A stretch of 60,181 nt of DNA from contig JBGPBV010000025.1 in assembly GCA_041481445.1 (NCBI GenBank), forward strand, positions 1 to 60,181, written 5' to 3'. The notes under the pieces were generated by a model. The model had not been told where the DNA came from. It did no database searches and saw nothing but the letters and a program-made list of their open reading frames with translations. The translations under genes and the position numbers were made by a program. This document shows positions 28,736 through 36,873 of the stretch, in pieces. This DNA comes from AA29 sp041481445 (lineage in GTDB: Bacteria; Acidobacteriota; Vicinamibacteria; Fen-336). The stretch's first letter is position 1, and each line of letters begins with the position of its first letter.

Positions 28736-31549
28736 TCAGAAGCTCAGCCGGACTCCCAGCCGCACCGAGGTGGGCGGAGTGCGCAGGACGGGCTGGAGGT
28801 AGTTGGGATTGGCGGGCGCGGGCAGGAAGTTGTCCGCCTCCTGGAACGAGTAGCGCTGGTCGAGGAGCACCGCCCGCTGGGCGTTGAGCAGGCTGAACAC
28901 GTCGAGCAGGACGTTGAGGCGCGCCGCGCCGCCGAGCGGCAGCGCATACCCGAGGTGCAGGTCGGCCTCGTAGCTCGAGGGCTGCCGGCCCTCCGCCCCG
29001 CGCTCGGTCAGGAAGAACTCGTAGCGGCTGTAGGCGTCGGAATAGCCGTAGCGGGTCAGCGGCGTGCCGGTGCGGAAGTAGGCGGCGAGGCCGATCGAGA
29101 GCTTGAACGGGGTCTCGTAGAGGCCGGAGACCTTGAACTGGTGCCGCCGGTCGTTGGAGAGCGGACCCGTGTTCGTGATGCGGTCCAGGTCGCGGCCGTT
29201 GGTGAAGAAGTCGTAGTAGTCGTAGGCGGCGGAGATGTTGGGGTCGGCGCCGGCGTTGGTGAAGGGCGCGTACTCGCCGTCGTAGTTGCCGTCGAGCTTG
29301 CTCAGCACGTAGGAGGCGAGCCCCTGCCAGCGGTGCGAGAAGCGCTTGGTGAGGTCGATCTGCAGCCCCTTGTAGACGCGCCGGGGCTTCGGGGCGGCCA
29401 GCTGCTGGGAGTAGTCGAGGGTGAAGACGTTCGTCATGAGGCCGGTGCCGGGGTTGCCGATGCAGTAGGTGCCGTCGTCGGCGCAGAGGAAGTCCTCGAT
29501 GACGCGCCCGTACTTGCGGTAGACACCCTTGATGCCGAGGGCGACGTCGGGCGCGATCTCGCGCTCGAAGCCGGCGATGGCCTCGTGGAGGAACTGGTTG
29601 CGGATGTCGGGGTCGGAGGGCTCCGTGAAGCCGCCCAGGATGGCGGAGTCGGTCCCGAAGGCCGCCTCCGCGGCCAGGCTCGGGCGCGTCGCCACCGGGT
29701 CGAAGTTGATGATGCGCGGCTGTCGCTCGAAGGAGAACGAGCGGATCACCAGGTCCATCGGGATCTGCTCGTAGTAGCGGCCGTAGGACCCGAAGACCTT
29801 GGTCCGATGGTCGCCGGTGGGGTCGAAGACGAAGCCGAGGCGGGGCGCGACGTCCTTCTTGAGGTCGATCTGCCCGGTGCCGGCGGCGTCGATGATCTCC
29901 TGCCGGTCCCAGCGCAGGCCGAGGTTCACGGTGAGCCGCTTGGTGAGCGCCCAGCGGTCCTGGAGGAAGACGGCGGTGTTGCGGTGCTCGGGGTTGGCGG
30001 TGAGCTGGGACAGGGGCGCATTACCGAGCACCGCGTCGGGCGTCGTCCAGTAGAAGTGCCGGTAGATCTGCGGGCCGCCCGTCGAGTTGGGGAAGAAGTC
30101 CACCTGCTGGCCCCCCGACATCCGCTTCACGACCTCCGCCTTCTCCTGCTCCCATTCCGCGCCGAGCTTGAGCTGGTGGGCGCCGGCGAAGCGCGTGAGG
30201 GAGGCGCGGGCGAGGTTCCGGCGGAAGGTCTTCTGCTGGATGAGCCCGAACCCGCCGAGCTGGTAGAAGTCGGCCTCGCTGTCGCGATACTGGATGACGT
30301 CGCCGGCGGCGCTCTCGGGGCCGACGGAGTTCTCCTCCTCGTGGCGGGCGGCCTGCGCGGACAGGATCCAGCTTCGCGAGATGGTCGCGTCGTAGCCGAG
30401 CGCGTAGTCGCGGCCCCCGAAGTCCTGCCGGCCCTGGTAGGTCAGGGGATCCCCGTTGAGGGTGTGGCTGGCGTCGTTGATCACCCCGGTGTCGTGCCGG
30501 GGATCCTGGAAGAAAGTGGCCAGCACGGTCTGGTTCGCGCCGACCTTCCAGGTCAGCTTGGCCGAGGCCAGGTTGCGTGTGGTCTTGGCCTGCACCACGT
30601 CGCCTTCGCGCGGTCCGGAGGGGAGCGCGCTGTCCGTCGTGTTGGTCACGCGATCGTAGGCGCCGAAGAACCAGAGCCGGTCCTTGACCACGGGCCCGCC
30701 GAGGTCGAGACCGAAGTCGCCGCGGCGGAAGCCGGTGACGGTCCCCCCCGTGGAGACCACGGGCTCGGTCGCGCGCTGGAGGGAGTCGGAGTCGAGGTAG
30801 CCGAAGAGGTCGCCGTGGAACTGGTTGCCGCCCGACTTCGTGATCACGTTGATGATGCCGCCGGTGGCCTTGCCGAACTCCGCCTCGTAGCCGCCGGCCT
30901 TGACGTTGATCTCCTGGATGAACTCGAAGTTGAGGTCCTTGCCCTGGAAGCCGTACTCGACGTTCGTGGTGTTGACCCCGTCGATGAGGAAGGTGTTCTC
31001 GGCCCCGGAGGACCCGTAGACGCTGATGGTCGCCTGCTGCCGGTTGTCGGGGTTGGCGTCGGAGGACACGCCCGGCGTCACCTGCACGACCGAGGAGTAG
31101 TTGCGGCCGGAAGGCAGGGTCTGGATGGCACGCTCGTCGAGGTTCTGTCCGAGCGTGGTCGTGGTGGTGTCCACCACCGGCGCCTCCGCGATGATGGTGA
31201 CGGCCTCCTTCATGGTGGCGAGCGCCATCGTGGCGTCGAGGACCGTGTCCTTGTCGAGGCCGACGCGCACGCCGTCCACGGTCCGCGAGGTGAAGCCGCT
31301 CAGGGTGAAGGTGACCGAGTACGTGCCGGGGGGGAGCAGGGATAGCCGGTAGACGCCGGTGGTGTCGGCGGCCGTGCTGCGGACGCCCTGCAGGGAAGGG
31401 CTCTTCGCCTCGACGCTCGCCCCCGGCAGCACGCCCCCCGAGGGGTCGGTGACGCGTCCGGCGAGGCTGCCCGTCGTCTGCGCGCGGAGGGCGGCCGGCC
31501 AGGCGACCAGGGAGGCGACGACGAGGATGGAAGGACCCGTCCACCGCAT
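28736..31549 (-). CDS. TonB-dependent receptor with carboxypeptidase-regulatory-like N-domain (Oar-like)
   Basis: About 937 aa from the ATG at 31549, which follows a GAGGAGG Shine-Dalgarno by 5 nt. Signal peptide, then a carboxypeptidase regulatory-like beta-sandwich (SLAGRVTDPSGGVLPGASVEAKS...GVYRLSLLPPGTYSVTF, residues ~25-105). Next is the plug (ERAIQTLPSGRNYSSVVQVTPG; TFLIDGVNTTN; FGKATGGIINVITKSGGNQFHG). A 22-strand-type outer-membrane barrel ends in a terminal Phe (VRLGVRLSF). Such Oar-like receptors are abundant in Acidobacteriota and take up or export polymers or peptides with TonB energy. Ligand unknown. Confidence 0.9.
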   Translation of the reverse strand: MRWTGPSILVVASLVAWPAALRAQTTGSLAGRVTDPSGGVLPGASVEAKSPSLQGVRSTAADTTGVYRLSLLPPGTYSVTFTLSGFTSRTVDGVRVGLDKDTVLDATMALATMKEAVTIIAEAPVVDTTTTTLGQNLDERAIQTLPSGRNYSSVVQVTPGVSSDANPDNRQQATISVYGSSGAENTFLIDGVNTTNVEYGFQGKDLNFEFIQEINVKAGGYEAEFGKATGGIINVITKSGGNQFHGDLFGYLDSDSLQRATEPVVSTGGTVTGFRRGDFGLDLGGPVVKDRLWFFGAYDRVTNTTDSALPSGPREGDVVQAKTTRNLASAKLTWKVGANQTVLATFFQDPRHDTGVINDASHTLNGDPLTYQGRQDFGGRDYALGYDATISRSWILSAQAARHEEENSVGPESAAGDVIQYRDSEADFYQLGGFGLIQQKTFRRNLARASLTRFAGAHQLKLGAEWEQEKAEVVKRMSGGQQVDFFPNSTGGPQIYRHFYWTTPDAVLGNAPLSQLTANPEHRNTAVFLQDRWALTKRLTVNLGLRWDRQEIIDAAGTGQIDLKKDVAPRLGFVFDPTGDHRTKVFGSYGRYYEQIPMDLVIRSFSFERQPRIINFDPVATRPSLAAEAAFGTDSAILGGFTEPSDPDIRNQFLHEAIAGFEREIAPDVALGIKGVYRKYGRVIEDFLCADDGTYCIGNPGTGLMTNVFTLDYSQQLAAPKPRRVYKGLQIDLTKRFSHRWQGLASYVLSKLDGNYDGEYAPFTNAGADPNISAAYDYYDFFTNGRDLDRITNTGPLSNDRRHQFKVSGLYETPFKLSIGLAAYFRTGTPLTRYGYSDAYSRYEFFLTERGAEGRQPSSYEADLHLGYALPLGGAARLNVLLDVFSLLNAQRAVLLDQRYSFQEADNFLPAPANPNYLQPVLRTPPTSVRLGVRLSF

Positions 31550-31621
31550 GAGACCTCCTCGCTCGCCGGGCGGCGGCGGCTGTGCGCACGCTACCACACC
31601 GGCCGGAGGGCGGAGAAGCTC

Positions 31622-33562
31622 TCAGTTCGTCCCCTCGAGGTACTTCCGCACCTCCGGCTGCGCGGGGTCGAGGGCCAGCGAGCGCACGAACGCGCGACGC
31701 GCGCCCGCGGTGTCGCCGAGGCAGAGACGGGCGAGGCCGGCCGACGCCTGGGCGATCGGGTCTCGCGGCTGGCCGCGCGCGGCCTCCTCGAAATCGGCGA
31801 GGGCGGACCGGCAGTCGGACCGTTCGAGCTCCGTCCGGCCGCGCAGCAGACGCAACGCCGGATCCTTCGGCCGGGCGGCCACTGCCCGCCCGAGCAGCGC
31901 GAAGGCCGCCTCCGTGCCCGCCGCGGCCTGCCGGGCACGCAGGCGGGCGCGCAGGCGCGCGAGCGATTCCGGGGAGCCGTCGAGGGCCGCGACGAGGAGG
32001 GCATCCGCGCGCTCGCCCTCGCCGTTGCTCCAGAGGAGGTCGCTCAGGTTCCAGCGCGCGGAGGCGAGGGTCGGATCCCGCGCCAGCGCGCGCTCGAAGG
32101 CCGAGCGCGCGGCGGCGGCCTGGCCCTGCTCGGCCAGGATCAGCCCCTCGTTGTTGAAGGAGGCGGCCGTGCGCGTCGCGTCCTCGACTCCGCGGGCGGG
32201 CGCGGCCGGCGGGCCTTCGTTCGTGCCGGCCGTCGGTCCATCGCCGGGACCGATGTAGCCGAGGGCACGCAGCTTCTCGATCTGCTCGGACGCGTCCGCC
32301 GCCGCGGGGGCGGCATCGGCCGGACGGAAGCCGGCGTCGTAATCGACCGCGGTCGTCCCCGCGTCGGGTCCGGGCGTGCCCGGAAGGGGCGGCCCGGCGA
32401 GCCCGCGTCCGGGCGGAAGGCCGAGCAGCGCGAGCACCGTCGCGCACACCTGCCCGACGTGTCCTCGTTCCCTTCCCCCGCCCGCCGGCGCGGTCACGCG
32501 GGGTCCCCAAAGGACGTAGAGGCCCTCGTCGCGATGCCACTCGCCCGCCGTCGCCGTGGCCATGCCCGACGTCGCCGGCCGGTCCCCCTTCCAGCGGAAG
32601 CCGTGATCGGACGCGATCATGAGCGACGCGCCGGCGCGGGCGGCCGCGTCCTGGACCGCGCCGACCAGGGCGTCCACGCGGCGGAAGTAGGCCTCCGGGA
32701 CCGCGGCGTACCGCTCGGCATCCGCGGCGGAGACGCCCGCCCCGCGCGGCGGCGTGAAGGGCGCGAACACGTGGCCGACGGCGTCCGTGCCCTGGACGTA
32801 CAGGATGGTCAGATCCGGCGGAGCCTCGCGCAGAACGTCCAGGCCCAGGCGCTCGTAGACGCCCGTCTCGACCAGGATCCGGCGCAGCGCGGTGATCGGG
32901 TGGGACCAGGCCTGCGGCGAGCCGGCGAGGCGGTCGTACTCGGGCCGGTCCAGCGACGGCACCATCGCCCGCACGGCCTCGAAGCCCGTCTCCGCGTCCG
33001 TCGCCTCCAGCGCGGAGCGCGCCCAGCCCGCGCGGTCGGCGGGCCACACGATGCCCGGACCGCCCCCCGCGCCCGCCTGGAAGGAGAAGAGGCGGTCGGA
33101 GACGACCACGCCCGGGACCCGCTCCGCCGGATACGTCGCCCACATCCCGAGCACGGCCGAGCGCCGGCCGCGCTGGGCGGCCATGTTCCAGAGCGCAGGC
33201 ACGCGCCGCTCGTCGCTCGTGATCGGCTCGCGCTCGAGGGTCCCGGGGTGGAGCCGCGTGAAGTCGAGGATGCGATGCTGGAGAGGGCCGTGGCCGGTCA
33301 TCATCGTCGTCCACACGAGCGGCGAGAGTGGCGGGTGCTCGGTGAGCAGGATGCCGGCCCGCCCTTCCGCCACCACCCGCGCCAGGCGGGGCATCGCCCC
33401 CTTCCGGATCAGCTCGTCGAGGATCTGCCAGTCGGCGCCGTCGAGGCCGAGGAAGACGACGCGTCCGGCCGACCGGCGCGCGGGGAAGACGCCCCGCCTC
33501 CAGGCGGCGACCGAGGCCAGGGCGACGAGGGCCAGCGCGAGAAAGGCGGCGGCGCGACGCAC
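31622..33562 (-). CDS. Alkaline-phosphatase-fold (type I phosphodiesterase) protein with TPR tail
   Basis: 646 aa. N-terminal anchor (residues 4-22), then a phosphodiesterase/nucleotide-pyrophosphatase domain: VVFLGLDGADWQILDELI (metal Asp), PLSPLVWTTMMTGHGP with the nucleophile Thr, YVQGTDAVGHVF (Asp/His), and MIASDHGFRWKGDRP (metal Asp-His). The C-terminal third has three or more TPR-like repeats (AASFNNEGLILAEQGQAAAARSAFERALARDP; AQASAGLARLCLGDTAGARRAFVRSLALDP). This AP-fold plus TPR architecture is common in Acidobacteriota and Myxococcota. It probably acts on a phosphodiester outside the cytoplasm; the substrate is unknown. Confidence 0.8.
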   Translation of the reverse strand: MRRAAAFLALALVALASVAAWRRGVFPARRSAGRVVFLGLDGADWQILDELIRKGAMPRLARVVAEGRAGILLTEHPPLSPLVWTTMMTGHGPLQHRILDFTRLHPGTLEREPITSDERRVPALWNMAAQRGRRSAVLGMWATYPAERVPGVVVSDRLFSFQAGAGGGPGIVWPADRAGWARSALEATDAETGFEAVRAMVPSLDRPEYDRLAGSPQAWSHPITALRRILVETGVYERLGLDVLREAPPDLTILYVQGTDAVGHVFAPFTPPRGAGVSAADAERYAAVPEAYFRRVDALVGAVQDAAARAGASLMIASDHGFRWKGDRPATSGMATATAGEWHRDEGLYVLWGPRVTAPAGGGRERGHVGQVCATVLALLGLPPGRGLAGPPLPGTPGPDAGTTAVDYDAGFRPADAAPAAADASEQIEKLRALGYIGPGDGPTAGTNEGPPAAPARGVEDATRTAASFNNEGLILAEQGQAAAARSAFERALARDPTLASARWNLSDLLWSNGEGERADALLVAALDGSPESLARLRARLRARQAAAGTEAAFALLGRAVAARPKDPALRLLRGRTELERSDCRSALADFEEAARGQPRDPIAQASAGLARLCLGDTAGARRAFVRSLALDPAQPEVRKYLEGTN

Positions 33563-33620
33563 CGCCGACTACTACGTCGCCGCCCCTCCCGCGTCAACCT
33601 GCCGTCGCGCGCCGGCGCGG

Positions 33621-33650
33621 TTGACGCGCCTCCCGCGCGCTCACTATCAT
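33621..33650 (+). promoter_or_regulatory. Promoter of the sucCD-ndk operon
   Basis: TTGACG at 33621-33626, 18-nt spacer, TATCAT at 33645-33650, giving a predicted leader of about 160 nt before sucC. The rest of the 33563-33819 gap shows no gene. Confidence 0.5.
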
Positions 33651-33819
33651 CGGACATTCCGCGCTGAAGCGAGCGTGACACCGGGGCCGCGATCCTCGCC
33701 GCGGCCGGGAGGCTGATCCCGATGTGCGTCTTCCGCAGCGAAGCGTTTCCTCCGTCGGCGAGGCGCGACTCACTCGCGCCGAGCCGCGATACGAAGTCCC
33801 ACACGGAGCGAGGACACCA

Positions 33820-34995
33820 TTGAAGATCCACGAGTACCAGGGAAAGCAGGTCCTTGCCTCGTACGGGGTGCCGGTGCCCAAGGGCAAGGTGGCCTACAGC
33901 GTCGACGAGGCGGTCAAGGCGGCCAGGGAGCTGGGCTTCCCCGTGGTCGTCAAGGCCCAGATCCACGCCGGCGGGCGTGGCAAGGCGGGGGGCGTCAAGC
34001 TGGCGCGGACCGCCCTTGACGTCGAGCCGATCGCCAAGGCCATGCTCGGCCGCACGCTGCACACGCACCAGACGGGCCCGGAAGGGCGGGTGGTGCGCCG
34101 CCTCCTCATCGAGCAGGGGATGGACCTCGACGGCTCGCGGGAGATGTATCTCGCGATCGTGGTCGACCGGGCCACGGGAGCGCCCGTCTTCATGGCCTCC
34201 TCCCAGGGGGGGATGGACATCGAGGAGGTGGCGGCGAAGAACCCCCGGGCCATCCTCAAGGAGCCGGTGGACCCGGCGGTGGGGTTCCAGGGGTTCCAGG
34301 CGCGCAAGCTCGCTTTCGCCCTCGCGCTGCCCGCGGCCACGCTGCCCCGGGCCGTGCCCTTCATGCAGTCGCTCTACCGCGCCTTCGAGTCCGTGGACTG
34401 CTCGCTGCTCGAGATCAACCCCTTCCTGATGACGAAGGACGGCACCCTCCTCGCCCTCGACGCCAAGATCAACTTCGACGACAACGCGCTCTACCGCCAC
34501 CCCGAGCTCAAGGAGCTGCGCGACCTCGACGAGGAGGATCCGCTCGAGGTGGAGGCCTCCAAGTTCGGCCTCAACTACATCAAGCTCGAGGGCGGCGCCG
34601 TGGGATGCATGGTCAACGGGGCCGGCCTGGCCATGGCCACGATGGACATCATCAAGCTGGCGGGCGGGTCGCCCGCGAACTTCCTGGACGTGGGCGGGGG
34701 GGCCAACGCGGAGCAGATCCGCAACGCGTTCCGGATCCTGATGATGGACAAGGACGTGCGCGCCGTCCTCATCAACATCTTCGGGGGCATCCTGCGCTGC
34801 GACGTGCTGGCGGAGGGCGTGATCGCGGCGGTGCGCGACCTGGGCGTGCAGGCCCCGGTGGTGATCCGCATGAAGGGGAACAACGAGGAGAGGGGCAAGG
34901 AGATGCTGCGGCAGTCGGGGCTCAACTTCATCACCGCCGACGGCATGACCGAGGCCGCGAAGAAGGTCGTGGCCGCCGCCGGGGGCGCGCAGTGA
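33820..34995 (+). CDS. sucC: Succinyl-CoA synthetase (ADP/GDP-forming), beta subunit
   Basis: 391 aa from a TTG start that restores the conserved N-terminus MKIHEYQGKQVLASYGVPVPKG; an AGGA motif lies about 7 nt upstream. ATP-grasp enzyme of the TCA cycle making succinate, CoA and NTP. Seen: VVKAQIHAGGRGKAGGVKL (residues ~43-62), a GMDLDGSREMYLAIV segment, LLEINPFLM, LDAKINFDDNALYRH and NIFGGILRCDVLAEG. Length matches E. coli SucC (388 aa). The stop overlaps the sucD GTG. Confidence 0.96.
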   Translation: MKIHEYQGKQVLASYGVPVPKGKVAYSVDEAVKAARELGFPVVVKAQIHAGGRGKAGGVKLARTALDVEPIAKAMLGRTLHTHQTGPEGRVVRRLLIEQGMDLDGSREMYLAIVVDRATGAPVFMASSQGGMDIEEVAAKNPRAILKEPVDPAVGFQGFQARKLAFALALPAATLPRAVPFMQSLYRAFESVDCSLLEINPFLMTKDGTLLALDAKINFDDNALYRHPELKELRDLDEEDPLEVEASKFGLNYIKLEGGAVGCMVNGAGLAMATMDIIKLAGGSPANFLDVGGGANAEQIRNAFRILMMDKDVRAVLINIFGGILRCDVLAEGVIAAVRDLGVQAPVVIRMKGNNEERGKEMLRQSGLNFITADGMTEAAKKVVAAAGGAQ

Positions 34996-35873
34996 GCGTG
35001 CTCGTGGGCCGCAGCTCGCGCGTGCTGGTGCAGGGGATGGGCAAGCACGGCACCTTCCATGCGATCGGGTGCCGCGACTACGGGACGAAGGTCGTGGGCG
35101 GGGTCACCCCGGGCAAGGGCGGCAGCACGATCGAGGGGTTCCCGATCTTCGACAGCGTCGAGCAGGCGGTACGGAAGACGGGCGCCAACGTGTCCATGAT
35201 CTTCGTGCCCCCGCCGGGGGCGGCCGACGCCATCATGGAGGCGGCGGACGCCGGCATCCCGGTCGTCGTCTGCATCACGGAGGGCGTGCCGACCCTCGAC
35301 ATGGTGAAGGTGGCGGAGTACCTGAAGGGCAGGGGCACGCGCCTCATCGGCCCCAACTGCCCCGGCATCATCTCCCCGGGCGAGAAGTGCAAGGTCGGCA
35401 TCATGCCCGGCCACATCCACAAGGGGGGCGCGGTGGGCGTGGTCTCGCGCAGCGGGACGCTGACCTACGAGGCCGTCCACCAGCTCACCTCCCTCGGGAT
35501 CGGCCAGTCCACGTGCATCGGGATCGGGGGCGATCCCATCATCGGCACCAACCACACGCAGGCCCTCGAGCTGTTCAACAAGGACAAGGGCACGCAGGCG
35601 ATCGTCATGATCGGCGAGATCGGCGGCAACGCGGAGGAAGAGGCAGCCGCCTACGTCAAGAAGCACGTGAAGAAGCCGGTGGTCGGCTTCATCTGCGGGC
35701 AGACCGCGCCTCCCGGCCGCCGCATGGGGCACGCGGGGGCCATCATCGCGGGCGGGAAGGGCACGGCGGCCGAGAAGATGAAGGCGATGCGCGCGGCCGG
35801 CATCCAGGTGGTCAAGTCCCCGGCGGACATCGGCGCCGCCGTGGCGAAGGTCCTGAAGTCCAAGGGACACTAG
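34992..35873 (+). CDS. sucD: Succinyl-CoA synthetase, alpha subunit
   Basis: 293 aa from GTG (GTGA overlap with sucC). CoA-binding Rossmann domain (VLVQGMGKHGTFHA; GVTPGKGGSTIEGFPIF; FVPPPGAADAIMEA), NCPGIISPGE, and the phosphohistidine His247 in RRMGHAGAIIAGGKGTA, the catalytic residue that carries phosphate between succinyl-phosphate and NDP. Together with SucC it performs substrate-level phosphorylation. The ndk gene starts 5 nt downstream, a sensible pairing if GTP is the product. Confidence 0.96.
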   Translation: MSVLVGRSSRVLVQGMGKHGTFHAIGCRDYGTKVVGGVTPGKGGSTIEGFPIFDSVEQAVRKTGANVSMIFVPPPGAADAIMEAADAGIPVVVCITEGVPTLDMVKVAEYLKGRGTRLIGPNCPGIISPGEKCKVGIMPGHIHKGGAVGVVSRSGTLTYEAVHQLTSLGIGQSTCIGIGGDPIIGTNHTQALELFNKDKGTQAIVMIGEIGGNAEEEAAAYVKKHVKKPVVGFICGQTAPPGRRMGHAGAIIAGGKGTAAEKMKAMRAAGIQVVKSPADIGAAVAKVLKSKGH

Positions 35874-35878
35874 GGTCC

Positions 35879-36310
35879 ATGAGCATCGAACGAACCTTCT
35901 CCATCATCAAGCCGGACGCCGTGAAGGCGGCCCAGGCGGGCGCGATCCTGTCCCGCATCGAGAAGGCAGGCTTCCGGCTCGTCGCCGTGCGCTTGCGCAG
36001 CCTGACCCGCGCGGAGGCCGAGGGCTTCTACGACGTGCACCGCCAGCGGCCGTTCTTCGCGAGCCTGACCGAGTTCATGTCCAGCGGGCCGTGCCTCACG
36101 ATGGTCCTCGAGCGCGAGGACGCGATCGCCCGGCTGCGCGAGCTGATGGGGGCCACCGATCCGGCCAAGGCCGCCCCCGGCACCATCCGCAAGGACTTCG
36201 CCACCTCGATCGAGGCCAACTGCATCCACGGCTCGGACGCCCCCGAGACCGCGCGCTTCGAGATCGGCTACTTCTTCCCCGGCATCGACCTCCGGCGTCC
36301 CGGCGCGTGA
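35879..36310 (+). CDS. ndk: Nucleoside diphosphate kinase
   Basis: 143 aa, the exact length of the E. coli enzyme. It equilibrates NTP pools through a phosphohistidine. SIIKPDAVKAAQAG (residues 8-21) and EANCIHGSDAPETARFEIGYFF contain the catalytic His117. It follows sucD by 5 nt, so it can convert GTP or ATP made by succinyl-CoA synthetase. The stop overlaps the GTG of the next small gene. Confidence 0.96.
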   Translation: MSIERTFSIIKPDAVKAAQAGAILSRIEKAGFRLVAVRLRSLTRAEAEGFYDVHRQRPFFASLTEFMSSGPCLTMVLEREDAIARLRELMGATDPAKAAPGTIRKDFATSIEANCIHGSDAPETARFEIGYFFPGIDLRRPGA

Positions 36311-36804
36311 TCGCCGGCGGAGTCCTGGCCGCGCTGGCCCTCTCGGCGGCCGGCGCCGTCGAGGTCCAGGCGGTCCGCGACGGCCGGCCGGTCGAGCTTC
36401 CGGACCGGGAGGCGCTCGCGCAGGCACTGGTCGCGCTCGTGGAGTCGTCGTCGGTGAACTCGACGGACTACGTGCGGCCCGCCGCTGGATGGCCGAAGGC
36501 GCTCGCCGCCCCCTCGCGCGTGTGGGCCCGGTTCGCCGCTCCGCGCGAGGTCCGGGTCATGGACGCGAAGAACCGCGACTGGCGGCGCCGCGCCGTGCAC
36601 GAGATCCTCCTCGTCCTCCCCGCCGACGGATGGCCGGATCACGTGCTGCTGAAAGTCGACGGAGGAGTCGTCTCCGTCACCAAGTACTCGCCCTGCGCGC
36701 TGCTCCACGTCGTCGATGCCGCCGCCTGGCCGGTCTTCTCCCGCTACGACGTCGTCCGTGAGGGCTGCCCGCCTCGGTCCCGACCGCGCGTCCCGGAGCG
36801 CTGA
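36307..36804 (+). CDS. Small secreted protein of unknown function
   Basis: 165 aa from GTG overlapping the ndk stop. The N-terminus (IAGGVLAALALSAAGAVEVQAV) is a signal peptide. The mature part is a compact mixed fold with a motif-poor sequence (VRPAAGWPKALAAPSRVWARF; HEILLVLPADGWPDHVLLKVDGGVVSVTKYSPCALL) and two cysteines. It is the last gene of the sucCD-ndk transcript; coupling may be only positional. Family not recognised. Confidence 0.6.
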   Translation: MIAGGVLAALALSAAGAVEVQAVRDGRPVELPDREALAQALVALVESSSVNSTDYVRPAAGWPKALAAPSRVWARFAAPREVRVMDAKNRDWRRRAVHEILLVLPADGWPDHVLLKVDGGVVSVTKYSPCALLHVVDAAAWPVFSRYDVVREGCPPRSRPRVPER

Positions 36805-36825
36805 CGCCGCCGGTGGCGGGGACGG

Positions 36826-36868
36826 CGCCTCAAGTAGTGGTTGAAGCAACTCGTCCCGGAACGAGTAC
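36826..36868. repeat. Dispersed palindromic repeat, copy B (extended)
   Basis: The palindrome ACTCGTCCCGGAACGAGT (36849-36866, one mismatch) is preceded by CTCAAGTAGTGGTTGAAGC. Read in this direction it matches the reverse complement of 1076-1120 at about 39 of 43 positions. It lies in the 69-bp convergent gap between 36804 and the minus-strand gene ending at 36874. A small CCGCC/GGCGG hairpin (36807-36819) precedes it and may terminate the sucCD operon. Confidence 0.8.
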
Positions 36869-36873
36869 TCCTT

